A DNA stretch of 64,000 nucleotides, from assembly GCF_027111275.1 (NCBI RefSeq), contig NZ_CP114286.1, positions 1,860,001 through 1,924,000 on the forward strand, read 5' to 3'. The notes beneath the pieces are model-generated. The model had not been told where the DNA came from. It did not search any database and saw only the letters and a program-made list of their open reading frames with translations. The DNA is from Flavobacterium luteolum. GTDB lineage: Bacteria; Bacteroidota; Bacteroidia; Flavobacteriales; Flavobacteriaceae. Positions 43,045 to 51,595 of this stretch are shown in pieces; the stretch's first letter is position 1; the number at the start of each line of letters is the position of its first letter. Made by a program: the position numbers and the translations under genes.

Positions 43045-43985
43045 TTAATACTATTAAGCATCTCCGCAATCTCATCTAATCTTGGAGTTAAGATAATTTC
43101 GATTCTACGGTTTTTTGCTTTTCCTTCTGGAGTAGCGTTGCTTGCTAAAGGAGAAAATTCACTTCTTCCAGCAGCAGTTAATTTTTGTTTGTTGATTTTT
43201 GGATTTTCGCTTAAAATAGCTACAATTGCAGTTGCTCTTTTAGTCGATAAATCCCAGTTGTTTGCAATTGGCCCAGAACCTGCGTATGGATCGTCGTCTG
43301 TATGTCCTTCGATTAAAACAGAAAGATCTGGATTATCGCCTAAAACTTTTCCAAGTTCTACAACGGCTTTTCTACCTTCTGCACCAACAGCCCAGCTTCC
43401 TGAATTGAAAAGCAATTTGTTTTCCATAGAAACATATACTTTTCCATTTTTCTGCTCCACCGTTAAACCTTTACCTTCAAAACCATTTAAGGCTTTAGAT
43501 AATGTTTCTTTTAGTTTGCGCATTGCCTCTTCTTTCGCTGCAATCATATTTTCCAATTCTTTCAAACGATTAGCCGTTTTATCCAAACGTGCTTGTTCAT
43601 CTGCAAGAGCTTTTCCTTTTGCCTCTAATTGCGCTAAAAGCTCACGGTTCTTAGCCATGTTTTTCTCTAAAGCATCATTGCTGTTTTTCTCCAATGCATT
43701 ATACGAATCCTGAAGCACTTTATATTTCTTTTGTTCAGCAGCTAGATCGGCTTTTTGTTTTGCCAAATCATCATTAGCATTTGCTAAATCTTTAGTCAAT
43801 TTATCACGATCGGTTTCTAACTGATTCTTCGCTTTCTTTAAACTTTCGTTTTCATCAGCGATAGAACGGTTTTCTTTTTTTAAATCTGAATATTTTGTTT
43901 CCAGATCATTGTAAATTTTCTTAGAAACGCATGACGTTGTGGACAAGGCTAATGCCAATAATCCGATGGAGGCTTTTTTAATCAT
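43041..43985 (-). CDS. OmpA-family lipoprotein with coiled coil
   Basis: This 314-residue protein has a signal peptide with lipobox ending TTSC (Cys19), a long coiled coil at about 24-165 (KKENRSIADENESLKKAKNQ), and an OmpA C-terminal peptidoglycan-binding domain at about 190-305: LLFNSGSWAVGAEG, LIEGHTDDDPYAGSG, NWDLSTKRATAIV, LTAAGRSEFSPLASN and KNRRIEIIL, with the diaminopimelate-contacting Asp and Arg. It is predicted to be outer-membrane-anchored and to tie the envelope to the cell wall, like Pal or the MotB-like family. It is a single-gene unit with its own terminator. Confidence 0.9.
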   Translation of the reverse strand: MIKKASIGLLALALSTTSCVSKKIYNDLETKYSDLKKENRSIADENESLKKAKNQLETDRDKLTKDLANANDDLAKQKADLAAEQKKYKVLQDSYNALEKNSNDALEKNMAKNRELLAQLEAKGKALADEQARLDKTANRLKELENMIAAKEEAMRKLKETLSKALNGFEGKGLTVEQKNGKVYVSMENKLLFNSGSWAVGAEGRKAVVELGKVLGDNPDLSVLIEGHTDDDPYAGSGPIANNWDLSTKRATAIVAILSENPKINKQKLTAAGRSEFSPLASNATPEGKAKNRRIEIILTPRLDEIAEMLNSIN

Positions 43986-44095
43986 CTTACTTTAATTGGT
44001 TTTTATTTTAGGCGTTTAAAATCTCACAATTTCAAAATTCAAAATCAATTCTTGAATTTAAACCACCTTTCTCTCAACAAGAACAATACCAAAAA

Positions 44096-44857
44096 TTAGT
44101 CAATTTCGACTAAAATAGGGCAATGATCTGAATGCATAGCGTCTGGAAGTATAACGGCTCTTTTTAATCTATTTTCTAACGCATTGCTTACCAAATTATA
44201 ATCGATACGCCAACCTTTGTTATTTCCTCTTGCCCCCGCACGGTAACTCCACCAAGAATAATGGTGCGGATCTTTATTAAAATGACGGAAACTGTCAATA
44301 AAACCAGATTTCATAAATGCATCCAGCCAAGCACGTTCTGCAGGAAGAAATCCTGAAACCGTTTTATTACGAACTGGGTCGTGAATATCAATCGCTTCAT
44401 GACAGATATTATAATCTCCGCATATTATCAGATTTGGAACCGTAAGTTTCAATTCATTAATATAATTTTGAAAATCATCCATGAACATGAATTTGTGATC
44501 CAATCTTTCAATATTTGTTCCAGACGGAAGGTATAAACTCATTACAGAAACATCATCAAAATCTGCACGAAGATTTCTTCCTTCAAAATCCATGTGGTGA
44601 ATTCCTGTTCCGTAAACAATATTGTTTGGCTTTGTTTTAGAAAGAATCGCCACTCCGCTGTACCCTTTTTTTGTTGCAGGATAGTAATATTGAAACGGAT
44701 AGCCTGCTGCTGTAATATCATCAACTGGTATCTGATCTTGTGTCGCTTTTATTTCCTGAAGGCATATTACATCAGGATTTGCTTGTTGCAGCCACTCGAT
44801 AAACCCTTTGTTTATTGCCGCTCTAATTCCATTTACATTATAAGAAATAATTTTCAT
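44096..44857 (-). CDS. xth: Exodeoxyribonuclease III
   Basis: This AP endonuclease/3'-5' exonuclease of base-excision repair has 253 residues from the ATG at 44857; an in-frame ATG at 44899 would add 14 residues that do not belong to the family. Motifs of the exonuclease-endonuclease-phosphatase fold: ISYNVNGIRAAINKGF, CLQEIKATQDQIP (metal-binding Glu), SGVAILSKTKP, CGDYNICHEAIDIHDP, WRIDYNLVS and the terminal SDHCPILVEID with the catalytic Asp-His. It is divergent from the two-domain acyltransferase gene, with about 120 nt between start codons. Confidence 0.95.
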   Translation of the reverse strand: MKIISYNVNGIRAAINKGFIEWLQQANPDVICLQEIKATQDQIPVDDITAAGYPFQYYYPATKKGYSGVAILSKTKPNNIVYGTGIHHMDFEGRNLRADFDDVSVMSLYLPSGTNIERLDHKFMFMDDFQNYINELKLTVPNLIICGDYNICHEAIDIHDPVRNKTVSGFLPAERAWLDAFMKSGFIDSFRHFNKDPHHYSWWSYRAGARGNNKGWRIDYNLVSNALENRLKRAVILPDAMHSDHCPILVEID

Positions 44858-44877
44858 CAGTGATTTTTTTAGGATTT

Positions 44878-44885
44878 CAAATGTA
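44878..44885 (-). promoter_or_regulatory. Possible -7 element of xth (TACATTTG)
   Basis: TACATTTG on the minus strand lies 20 nt before the ATG at 44857. No TTG is present at -33. Confidence 0.3.
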
Positions 44886-44937
44886 ATAAAAAAGTGCAAA
44901 GTTTGTCTTGGAAACAGCGAAAAGTAGACTTTTTTGT

Positions 44938-44945
44938 TATCTTTG
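44938..44945 (+). promoter_or_regulatory. Possible -7 element of the acyltransferase gene (TATCTTTG)
   Basis: TATCTTTG fits TAnnTTTG and is 30 nt before the ATG at 44976. The nearest TTG upstream is too far (27 nt). Confidence 0.35.
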
Positions 44946-44975
44946 TTCGCTGTTCTAATAATTTAAAAGTAGTAG

Positions 44976-46778
44976 ATGGGTTTAGTTACCGCGAAAGAAG
45001 TTGCAAAGGCAATAAATGTTGAAAAGTACGGAGTTTTCGGTACCTTTTCTGGCTGGATTCTTATGAAGGTTCTTAAGATCTCGACCCTTAATAAAATTTA
45101 CGATCGTAATAAACATTTGGAAGACCTTGACTTTTTGAATGGAATTTTGGATGAAATGGAAATTAAATTCGAAATCCCAGAAGAAGATTTAAAACGTCTG
45201 CCAAAAGATGGTGCGTATATAACCATTTCAAATCATCCGCTTGGAGGAATTGATGGAATTTTGCTTTTGAAATTAATGCTCGAAAGAGAGCCAAATTTCA
45301 AAATCATCGCCAATTTCTTGTTACACAGAATTGTTCCGATGAAAAAATATATCATGCCGGTTAATCCTTTTGAGAATCATAAGGACGCAAAATCGAGCGT
45401 AATTGGAATTAAAGAAACATTGCGCCATTTAAGCGACGGAAAACCGTTGGGTATTTTTCCTGCCGGTGAAGTTTCTACTTATAAAGATGGCAAATTAGTA
45501 GTGGATAAACCTTGGGAAGAAGGCGCGCTGAAATTAATCAGAAAAGCAAAAGTTCCTGTAGTTCCAATTTACTTTCATGCAAAAAACAGTAAATTATTCT
45601 ACTGGCTTTCTAAAATTGATGATACTTTGCGTACCGCTAAATTACCTTCAGAATTGCTTACGCAAAAAGATCGTGTAATTAAAGTTCGTATTGGAAAACC
45701 AATTTCTGTAAGTGAGCAAAATGAAATAGAATCTTTTGAAGAATATTCAGAATTCTTGAGAAAGAAAACCTATATGCTGGCTAATCCGTTTGAGAAAGAC
45801 ACCAAACTGATTGACACGGCAAGTCTTAAAATACCAAAAGCACCTAAAAAAATCGTAACCGCTGCAAGTGAATCAAAATTGATTGATGAAGTGCAAGCAT
45901 TACGCGATAGTGACAGCAGGTTTTTACAAAGCAAAAACTACGAGGTTTTCTTTGCAAGCGCAAAAGAGATTCCGAACATTTTGCATGAAATCGGTCGTTT
46001 ACGCGAAATCACTTTCCGTGAAGTTGGAGAAGGAACAAATGAATCTATCGATTTAGACGAATACGACCAATATTATCACCATATGTTTTTATGGGATGAT
46101 GAAACCAAGAAAATCGCTGGAGCATATCGTATGGGATTAGGTTCTGAGATTTATCCAAAATACGGAATTGAAGGTTTTTATTTGACTGATCTATTTAGGT
46201 TTGAACCAGAATTGCACGATATGATGCATAAGTCAATCGAAATGGGACGTGCTTTTATCGTGAAAGAATATCAGCAAAAACCAATGCCTTTGTTCTTATT
46301 GTGGAAAGGTATTATTCACACCACTTTACGTCATCCTGAACACAAATATTTAGTTGGCGGTGTAAGTATCAGTAATCAGTTTTCAGATTTCTCTAAATCA
46401 TTGATGATTGAGTTTATGAAATCAAACTACTACGATCCGTATATTGCACAATACATTCATCCGAAAAAAGCGTACAAAGTAAAACTGAAAGACGCTGACA
46501 AAGATTTTATCTTCGATGAAGCAGAATCTGATTTGAATAAGTTTGACAAAATTATTGACGAACTAGAACCAGGAAACTTACGTTTGCCTGTTTTAATTAA
46601 GAAATACATCAAACAAAACGCAAGAGTTGTAGCTTTTAACGTTGACCCGTTATTTAATAACGCTATCGACGGTTTAATGTACATTAGAATCGCAGATATT
46701 CCAGAAAGCACTATGAAACCCGTCATCGAAGAGTTTCAGATTGAATTGGAAAAGAAATTGTCTGAAAAGGAAGATTAA
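44976..46778 (+). CDS. Two-domain acyltransferase: PlsC-like plus GNAT-like (OlsF-like)
   Basis: This 600-residue protein joins a PlsC-type acyltransferase (residues about 70-260) to an acyl-ACP-dependent GNAT-like N-acyltransferase domain (about 300-510). In the first, SNHPLGGIDGI is the catalytic His-Asp motif but with five, not four, residues between them; GIFPAGEVSTYKDG is the FPEG-like block and VPVVPIYFHAKN the last block. In the second, EIGRLREITFREVGEGT, YDQYYHHMFLWD, YLTDLFRFEP and SIEMGRAFI match OlsB/GNAT enzymes. A fusion of these two activities is known as OlsF, which makes ornithine (or other aminoacyl) lipids in Flavobacterium; this protein is a good candidate for it. It is probably membrane-associated. 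The 3' end has a shared terminator. Confidence 0.8.
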   Translation: MGLVTAKEVAKAINVEKYGVFGTFSGWILMKVLKISTLNKIYDRNKHLEDLDFLNGILDEMEIKFEIPEEDLKRLPKDGAYITISNHPLGGIDGILLLKLMLEREPNFKIIANFLLHRIVPMKKYIMPVNPFENHKDAKSSVIGIKETLRHLSDGKPLGIFPAGEVSTYKDGKLVVDKPWEEGALKLIRKAKVPVVPIYFHAKNSKLFYWLSKIDDTLRTAKLPSELLTQKDRVIKVRIGKPISVSEQNEIESFEEYSEFLRKKTYMLANPFEKDTKLIDTASLKIPKAPKKIVTAASESKLIDEVQALRDSDSRFLQSKNYEVFFASAKEIPNILHEIGRLREITFREVGEGTNESIDLDEYDQYYHHMFLWDDETKKIAGAYRMGLGSEIYPKYGIEGFYLTDLFRFEPELHDMMHKSIEMGRAFIVKEYQQKPMPLFLLWKGIIHTTLRHPEHKYLVGGVSISNQFSDFSKSLMIEFMKSNYYDPYIAQYIHPKKAYKVKLKDADKDFIFDEAESDLNKFDKIIDELEPGNLRLPVLIKKYIKQNARVVAFNVDPLFNNAIDGLMYIRIADIPESTMKPVIEEFQIELEKKLSEKED

Positions 46779-46796
46779 GCTTACTCTATCGAAATA

Positions 46797-46831
46797 AAAA
46801 AATCCCATTTGCATTGCAAATGGGATTTTTT
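46797..46831. terminator. Bidirectional terminator
   Basis: A nearly perfect palindrome (AAAAAATCCCATTTGCA, then TGCAAATGGGATTTTTT) lies between the convergent ends at 46778 (+) and 46865 (-). Confidence 0.88.
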
Positions 46832-46864
46832 AGTTACAACAGTTATTTAAAAACCAAATTGGAA

Positions 46865-47230
46865 TTATTCTTTTCCAATTTCATCAAGCTCTTCCAATTG
46901 ATTTTTAGGATCTGTACCATACTGATTTGGTCCTTTTTCACCCTCTGTACATGCTAAAACCAGATTATAGATAGGGAAAATAATATACCAGCCACTTTTT
47001 CCTACATCGTGCATTCTTCTAACTCCTACTGCAATCGAAGGAATTAAAACTGCTAAATTATACAGGCTGCTTAACAATGCTAGTTTTTCAGAAATAATTC
47101 CTAATCCAAACAATAAACCATAACCAATAATAGCATTAACCAAAACGAATAACCAATATTCTTTTCTTCTTGCTCTGCCGTTAAAATTTGCATAGTTTTC
47201 AAAAACTACCTTTTTGTACATTTCAATCAT
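46865..47230 (-). CDS. DUF805 membrane protein
   Basis: This 121-residue protein is an inner-membrane DUF805 protein: KVVFENYANFNGRARRKEYWLFVLVN at the N-terminus, two to three hydrophobic segments (about 28-46 and 50-66), the conserved VGVRRMHDVGKSGWYIIFPI, and a charged tail. The family role is not established. A second, longer DUF805 gene lies at 47722, with a TM2-domain gene between, all on the same strand but each with separate spacing. The start at 47230 is preferred because the MIE(M/W)YK opening is shared with the second copy. Confidence 0.88.
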   Translation of the reverse strand: MIEMYKKVVFENYANFNGRARRKEYWLFVLVNAIIGYGLLFGLGIISEKLALLSSLYNLAVLIPSIAVGVRRMHDVGKSGWYIIFPIYNLVLACTEGEKGPNQYGTDPKNQLEELDEIGKE

Positions 47231-47379
47231 AATAAAATCATTTAAATTCTCTTACTCTTAAGGATTTTCAGTTACTCCATCACTCTTTAACAAAGCGCAA
47301 GATTAACTACTATCGATTTAATTTTCAGGAACTAAAAGTCATAATTGTATTACAAAAAGACATTATTAGCACAAAAAAA

Positions 47380-47403
47380 ATCCCATTCATTTCTGAATGG
47401 GAT
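47380..47403 (-). terminator. Terminator of the TM2-domain gene
   Basis: A 10-bp stem ATCCCATTCA (47380-47389) pairs with 47394-47403 around a 4-nt loop, followed on the minus strand by a run of T, 25 nt past the stop codon at 47428. Confidence 0.82.
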
Positions 47404-47427
47404 CTTAAGTAAATATTTGTTTTTCTT

Positions 47428-47706
47428 TTAAAACCAGCCTTTTTTACCAACTTGATAAGTTTGGTAAAAATCTTCATCTGATTTTGTTAAGTAGATGATT
47501 CCTTCAATAAATCCAATAATACTACCAACACCGCAAGTTACGATTGTAATTACAATTTGGATGATTCCTTCTTGAGTGTATCCTAAGATGAATTTATGAA
47601 TACCTAAGTATCCAAAAATAATTCCCATAATTCCTGCTAATACCTTTTTATTCTCTTGTCTAGGTTGAGATGGTGTATTCCAGCTTTCTGGTTTTGTAGT
47701 TTCCAT
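47428..47706 (-). CDS. TM2 domain-containing membrane protein
   Basis: This 92-residue protein has two transmembrane helices and the TM2 signature: KKVLAGIMGIIFGYLGIHKF followed by IIQIVITIVTCGVGSIIGFIEGIIYL. Residues 1-22 are polar and proline-rich (PESWNTPSQPRQ). It lies 15 nt downstream of the 138-residue DUF805 gene on the same strand and ends at a terminator, so the two form an operon. TM2 proteins in bacteria have no defined role. Confidence 0.88.
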   Translation of the reverse strand: METTKPESWNTPSQPRQENKKVLAGIMGIIFGYLGIHKFILGYTQEGIIQIVITIVTCGVGSIIGFIEGIIYLTKSDEDFYQTYQVGKKGWF

Positions 47707-47721
47707 TTTTATATTATTTAG

Positions 47722-48138
47722 TTAATTATTAATTCCGATTTCATCAATTTCTTCAATGGTACTTTTAGGATCTGGACCATAGTAATTTTCCCCGTGTTCT
47801 CCTTCTGTTGCTAACAAAACAAGAAACCAGATAGGACCAACCAACGGAATGAAAGAAATTAAAACATTCCATCCACTTTTACCCAAATCGTGCATTCTTC
47901 TAACCGTTACAGCCAATGATGGGATTAAAGCAATAAGAGAGTACAAAGCGATTAACCCTATTGCAACTGGAAAACCTAAAAATCCTCCTCCAATTATTGA
48001 TACTATTATCGCTAAAGCAATAAACACAAAAAAGATTACAGCGGTTGCCAAACGAAAATACCAATATTCACTTCTTCTAGCTCTTCCGCTAAAATTCGAA
48101 TAGTTCTCGAACATTGCAATTTTATACCATTCAATCAT
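47722..48138 (-). CDS. DUF805 membrane protein (second copy)
   Basis: This 138-residue protein has the DUF805 layout: KIAMFENYSNFSGRARRSEY, two or three membrane segments (about 29-50 and 55-75), and the conserved VRRMHDLGKSGWNVLISFIP. The tail GENYYGPDPKSTIEEIDEIG closely matches the tail of the 121-residue copy (NQYGTDPKNQLEELDEIG), which suggests duplication around the TM2 gene. It is the first gene of the pair with the TM2 protein. Function is unknown. Confidence 0.88.
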   Translation of the reverse strand: MIEWYKIAMFENYSNFSGRARRSEYWYFRLATAVIFFVFIALAIIVSIIGGGFLGFPVAIGLIALYSLIALIPSLAVTVRRMHDLGKSGWNVLISFIPLVGPIWFLVLLATEGEHGENYYGPDPKSTIEEIDEIGINN

Positions 48139-48328
48139 AATTTTTAAATCGGTTATTTTTGGCCTACTCTTGGGATTTTCGGTTTTCTCCTTACTTTAAA
48201 AAAGAACCTATTTAGACTCATTCTTTTAAAATTCGGAAACAATATTATTAAAAATTAACAAATAAAACTAATCTCACTAAATAAAATTTACAAGAAAAAA
48301 CTCGTTATTAAATTCTAAAGGCTGTAGG

Positions 48329-49279
48329 CTAGTTTTTATGGTACACCGCTTTAATTTTATCTACAATTACCTGAGCCAGACGTTCATGACTTTCAAATGT
48401 CCAACCCGCAATATGAGGCGTCAGTAAGACATTTTTTGCTTCCATAAGATATTGAAGCGCTTCTGGCGTATTGTTTTCTTGAAATAGGGTTTCAAACGAA
48501 AGTTTTTCATATTCCAAAACATCCAAACCTGCTCCTAGAACTTTTTTCTCTTTCATTGCCTCAACCAAATCGGCTGTTACGATGTTTTTGCCACGCGATG
48601 TATTAATTATCCAAAATGGCTTTTTAAATGCATTTATAAAGTCCTTGTTGACCATTTTATCTGTTTCTGGTGTCCAAGGAAGGTGAAGGCTTAAAACATC
48701 CGCTTTTTCGCGTAATTCTTCCAAAGAAACTTGTTTTGCATTTTCGTCGCCAACATTATCCAAAATATCATAGCATAAAACTTCTGTTTCAAAACCTCTC
48801 AGTTTTTTTGCAAAAGCTTTTCCCATATTTCCGTAACCAATAATTCCGACTGTTTTTAAATCCAATTCATGACCACGGTTGCTTTCGCGATTCCATTGTC
48901 CTGCTTTTACTTCAGCATCAGCTTGATTTAGATTATTGAATAAAGAAAGAATCACGCCTAAAGAATGTTCTGCAACAGCATTGCGATTTCCTTCGGGTGC
49001 GGCGATTAGATGAATTCCTTTTGAAGAAGCATACTCACAATCAATGCTTTCCAAACCAGCACCAACTCTCGCAATAAACTGCAACTTTGTTGCTTTATCC
49101 AAAAAACCCTTATCAATCTTGAATCGGCTACGAATTACGATTCCGTTATAGTCATGAATTTTTGCTTCAATTTCTTCTTTTGAAGATTTGAAATCAGCGT
49201 GATTTTCAAAACCCGCTTCTTCCAATTGGTTCCATAGAATTGGATTATTACTGTCGATATGAAGAATTTTTATACTCAT
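48329..49279 (-). CDS. D-2-hydroxyacid dehydrogenase family protein (SerA-like)
   Basis: This 316-residue NAD(P)-dependent oxidoreductase follows the D-isomer-specific 2-hydroxyacid dehydrogenase plan: substrate-domain strands IVIRSRFKIDKGF and ARVGAGLESIDC (catalytic Arg region uses INTSRGK), the Rossmann loop VGIIGYGNMGKAFAKKL, LHLPWTPETDKMV, INTSRGKNI with the catalytic Arg, AGLDVLEYEKLSF, and LTPHIAGWT with the catalytic His. 3-Phosphoglycerate dehydrogenase (serine synthesis) is plausible but glyoxylate/other 2-ketoacid reductases look alike; I therefore give no symbol. No serC or ACT domain is present. It is divergent from nhaA. Confidence 0.85.
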   Translation of the reverse strand: MSIKILHIDSNNPILWNQLEEAGFENHADFKSSKEEIEAKIHDYNGIVIRSRFKIDKGFLDKATKLQFIARVGAGLESIDCEYASSKGIHLIAAPEGNRNAVAEHSLGVILSLFNNLNQADAEVKAGQWNRESNRGHELDLKTVGIIGYGNMGKAFAKKLRGFETEVLCYDILDNVGDENAKQVSLEELREKADVLSLHLPWTPETDKMVNKDFINAFKKPFWIINTSRGKNIVTADLVEAMKEKKVLGAGLDVLEYEKLSFETLFQENNTPEALQYLMEAKNVLLTPHIAGWTFESHERLAQVIVDKIKAVYHKN

Positions 49280-49301
49280 TTTTTCTAAATTTTATAAAAA
49301 A

Positions 49302-49329
49302 CAAAAATACGGTTAATTTAATCTCGCAA
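49302..49329 (-). promoter_or_regulatory. Possible promoter of the hydroxyacid dehydrogenase gene
   Basis: TATTTTTG (49302-49309, minus strand) with a TTG 17 nt upstream (49327-49329), shorter spacing than the usual 19-21. The ATG is 23 nt downstream. Confidence 0.3.
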
Positions 49330-49408
49330 AACCACAAAGCCACAAAGTTTTTCCCATTGCAATGCACTTTGAACTTCTGGAATCTTTGCAGCTTTGCTTC
49401 TAAACTTT
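49322..49408. repeat. Imperfect inverted 8-nt arrays between the dehydrogenase and nhaA
   Basis: The left array has CGCAAAAC, CACAAAGC, CACAAAGT (49326-49349); the right array has CTTTGCAG, CTTTGCTT, CTAAACTT (about 49384-49407). They are period-8 and roughly complementary to each other, like the CTAAGNNN arrays elsewhere. Confidence 0.6.
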
Positions 49409-49428
49409 TTATTGGTCGGATTTTTTTT

Positions 49429-49436
49429 TAACTTTG
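49429..49436 (+). promoter_or_regulatory. -7 element of nhaA (TAACTTTG)
   Basis: TAACTTTG lies 54 nt before the ATG at 49491 and fits TAnnTTTG. The nearest TTG (49412-49414) is 14 nt away, closer than usual. Confidence 0.4.
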
Positions 49437-49490
49437 AAAGAATAAGGATTTCGCAATCCATCATATAAATCTTCAGAAAATCTTCCCATA

Positions 49491-50630
49491 ATGAAACTAA
49501 CCAAGACTTTTAAAGCCTTTTTTGAAAACGAAAAATCGGGAGGAATTATCTTGCTCTGTGTTACGATTTTATCTCTATATCTTGCCAACTCTTCAGTTCA
49601 AATTCCGTATGTTGCTTTTTGGGAAAAAGAAATTTCAGGGCATTCTATTACACACTGGATCAATGACGGATTGATGACAATTTTCTTCCTTTTGATCGGA
49701 TTGGAGCTCGAACGCGAAATTTATCACGGTGAATTATCAAATATTAAGAACGCTTCTTTGCCTATAATGGCCGCTTTTGGCGGAATGCTGGTTCCTGCAG
49801 CAATCTTTTTGGCTTTAAATTACGGAACAACGACACAAAACGGAGCTGGAATCCCAATGGCGACCGATATTGCCTTTGCAATCGGAATTTTATCCCTTCT
49901 AGGAAAAAGAGTTCCTACATCTTTAAAAGTTTTCTTAACTGCTTTAGCTGTTATTGATGATTTAGGCGCTATTATCGTTATTGCAGTTTTTTACACCACA
50001 TCAATCTCTTTTTTAAATCTAGGAATTGCACTAGGAATTTGGGGCTTATTATTCATCTTAAATCGAATGAAAATCCATAATCTAATTCCATATCTTGTTG
50101 GTGGAGCTATTATGTGGTATTTTATGCTTAATTCTGGCGTTCATGCAACCATTACAGGAGTTATTTTAGCATTTGTAATTCCGTTTGGAGATGGCGGAGA
50201 AAAAACTTCTTCGTATAGACTACAACATTTTTTGCATCAGCCCGTTGCCTTTCTAATATTGCCTCTCTTTGCAATTGCAAATACCGCTATAACCATTACA
50301 GAAAACTGGCACGAAGGTCTTAATCATGTTAATACATACGGAATCATTCTTGGTCTTGTGGTCGGTAAACCACTTGGAATTTTGCTTTTCTCTTCTGTCG
50401 GCGTGACGTCTGGCTTGTGCATGTTACCTAAAAACTTAAAATGGACACATATTTTAGGTGCAGGAATGCTGGGCGGAATTGGTTTTACCATGTCAATATT
50501 CATTACTGTTCTTGCTTTCAAAAATCCCGAAGTTATTGTTTTTTCTAAAATAGCAATTCTTATTGCCTCTTTCTTGGCTGGACTTATGGGATTTGTTTAT
50601 TTGAAATACATACTAAACAGATCGAAATAA
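49491..50630 (+). CDS. nhaA: Na+/H+ antiporter NhaA
   Basis: This 379-residue inner-membrane protein exchanges internal Na+ for external protons. It has about 12 transmembrane helices. Diagnostic motifs: INDGLMTIFFLLIGLELERE, PMATDIAFAIGILSLLG (helix IV with the conserved Asp), the transport aspartate pair in AVIDDLGAIIVIA, GKPLGILLFS with the conserved Lys region, and GAGMLGGIGFTMSIFI. The length is close to E. coli NhaA (388). It is a single-gene unit with a bidirectional terminator at its end. Regulation by NhaR is not evident. Confidence 0.96.
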   Translation: MKLTKTFKAFFENEKSGGIILLCVTILSLYLANSSVQIPYVAFWEKEISGHSITHWINDGLMTIFFLLIGLELEREIYHGELSNIKNASLPIMAAFGGMLVPAAIFLALNYGTTTQNGAGIPMATDIAFAIGILSLLGKRVPTSLKVFLTALAVIDDLGAIIVIAVFYTTSISFLNLGIALGIWGLLFILNRMKIHNLIPYLVGGAIMWYFMLNSGVHATITGVILAFVIPFGDGGEKTSSYRLQHFLHQPVAFLILPLFAIANTAITITENWHEGLNHVNTYGIILGLVVGKPLGILLFSSVGVTSGLCMLPKNLKWTHILGAGMLGGIGFTMSIFITVLAFKNPEVIVFSKIAILIASFLAGLMGFVYLKYILNRSK

Positions 50631-50641
50631 AATCCCAACAA

Positions 50642-50685
50642 AAAAATCCCAAACTCCAGTTTGAAAATTGGAATTTGGGATTTTT
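50642..50685. terminator. Bidirectional terminator
   Basis: An outer stem AAAAATCCCAAA (50642-50653) pairs with 50674-50685, with a shorter inner stem, between the convergent ends of nhaA (+) and proC (-). Confidence 0.82.
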
Positions 50686-50708
50686 AATATTTGAAATTTC
50701 TTTAAAAC

Positions 50709-51485
50709 CTAACCTTTGATTTGTTTTAAAGAAGTTTTGATTCCTTTAATTAATGATGAGCTAAATCCATTGTGTTCCATTTCATTTAAACCGACAATTG
50801 TACAGCCTTGAGGCGTCGTTACACGGTCGATTAATTGTTCTGGGTGCACTCGTTCTTCTAAAAGCATTTTTGCCGCCCCTTTTACCGTTTGTGCCGCGAT
50901 TGCTAGAGCAGTATTAGAATCAAATCCAATTTCGATTCCTGCTTGCATAGAAGCGCGAATATAACGCAATGCGTATGCAGTTCCGCACGCACCTAAAACT
51001 GTTGCTGCATCCATTAGTTTTTCATCTATTACAGGAGCAGTTCCTAAATCTTGAAACAAATCAACAACTGGTGAAGCATTTGCTGCATATTTTTCAGGGA
51101 AAGAAATACAAGTTGCCGATTCTCCAAACTGTGCCGCAATATTTGGCATAATGCGAACAACTGGATATTCAAAATTTGTTTTGGTTTGAAGCATATCCAA
51201 AGACAATCCGCTAACCGCCGAAGCAATTGTTTTATTTTGGATAACTGGCAGAATTTCGGCCAAAACAGTATCTACCTGATAGGGTTTTATAGTCAAAATT
51301 ACAACATCAGCTTCCTCAATGTTGTGTTTATTATCGTTAGAAACAGTAATTCCGTACTCAGATAAATATTGAATACTTGCTGTGTTTCTTCTTGTGACAG
51401 TAACTTGGTTGTTTTTCGAGAATTTAGCAATTCCTAAGGCAATAGAAACCCCAAGGTTTCCTCCTCCAATAATGTGTACTTTCAT
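50709..51485 (-). CDS. proC: Pyrroline-5-carboxylate reductase
   Basis: This 258-residue enzyme performs the last step of proline synthesis, reducing pyrroline-5-carboxylate with NAD(P)H. The N-terminal Rossmann loop is VHIIGGGNLGVSIALGIAK; further motifs are DVVILTIKPYQV, VVRIMPNIAAQFGES, the helical-domain GACGTAYALRYIRA and the family signature VTTPQGCTIVGLNEME with the proline-binding Thr-Thr/Ser. The length is typical. It is the only gene between the nhaA terminator and a spacer with an imperfect inverted repeat (CAAATTA at 51536, TAATTTG at 51579). Confidence 0.93.
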   Translation of the reverse strand: MKVHIIGGGNLGVSIALGIAKFSKNNQVTVTRRNTASIQYLSEYGITVSNDNKHNIEEADVVILTIKPYQVDTVLAEILPVIQNKTIASAVSGLSLDMLQTKTNFEYPVVRIMPNIAAQFGESATCISFPEKYAANASPVVDLFQDLGTAPVIDEKLMDAATVLGACGTAYALRYIRASMQAGIEIGFDSNTALAIAAQTVKGAAKMLLEERVHPEQLIDRVTTPQGCTIVGLNEMEHNGFSSSLIKGIKTSLKQIKG

Positions 51486-51595
51486 TTTGGTTTGGCTTTA
51501 ATTTATTTCTGCTGGTAAACAGCATTTTCCGCCTGCAAATTACGCAGATTTTAGAGATTTTAAATCACTGAAAACGGCTAATTTGTGGCAAAAAT

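Noticed and set aside
43138..43713. 191-codon plus-strand frame opposite the OmpA-family gene
   Set aside because: The minus strand encodes a clear OmpA-family protein with coiled coil. The opposite frame is a by-product of regular coiled-coil codons.
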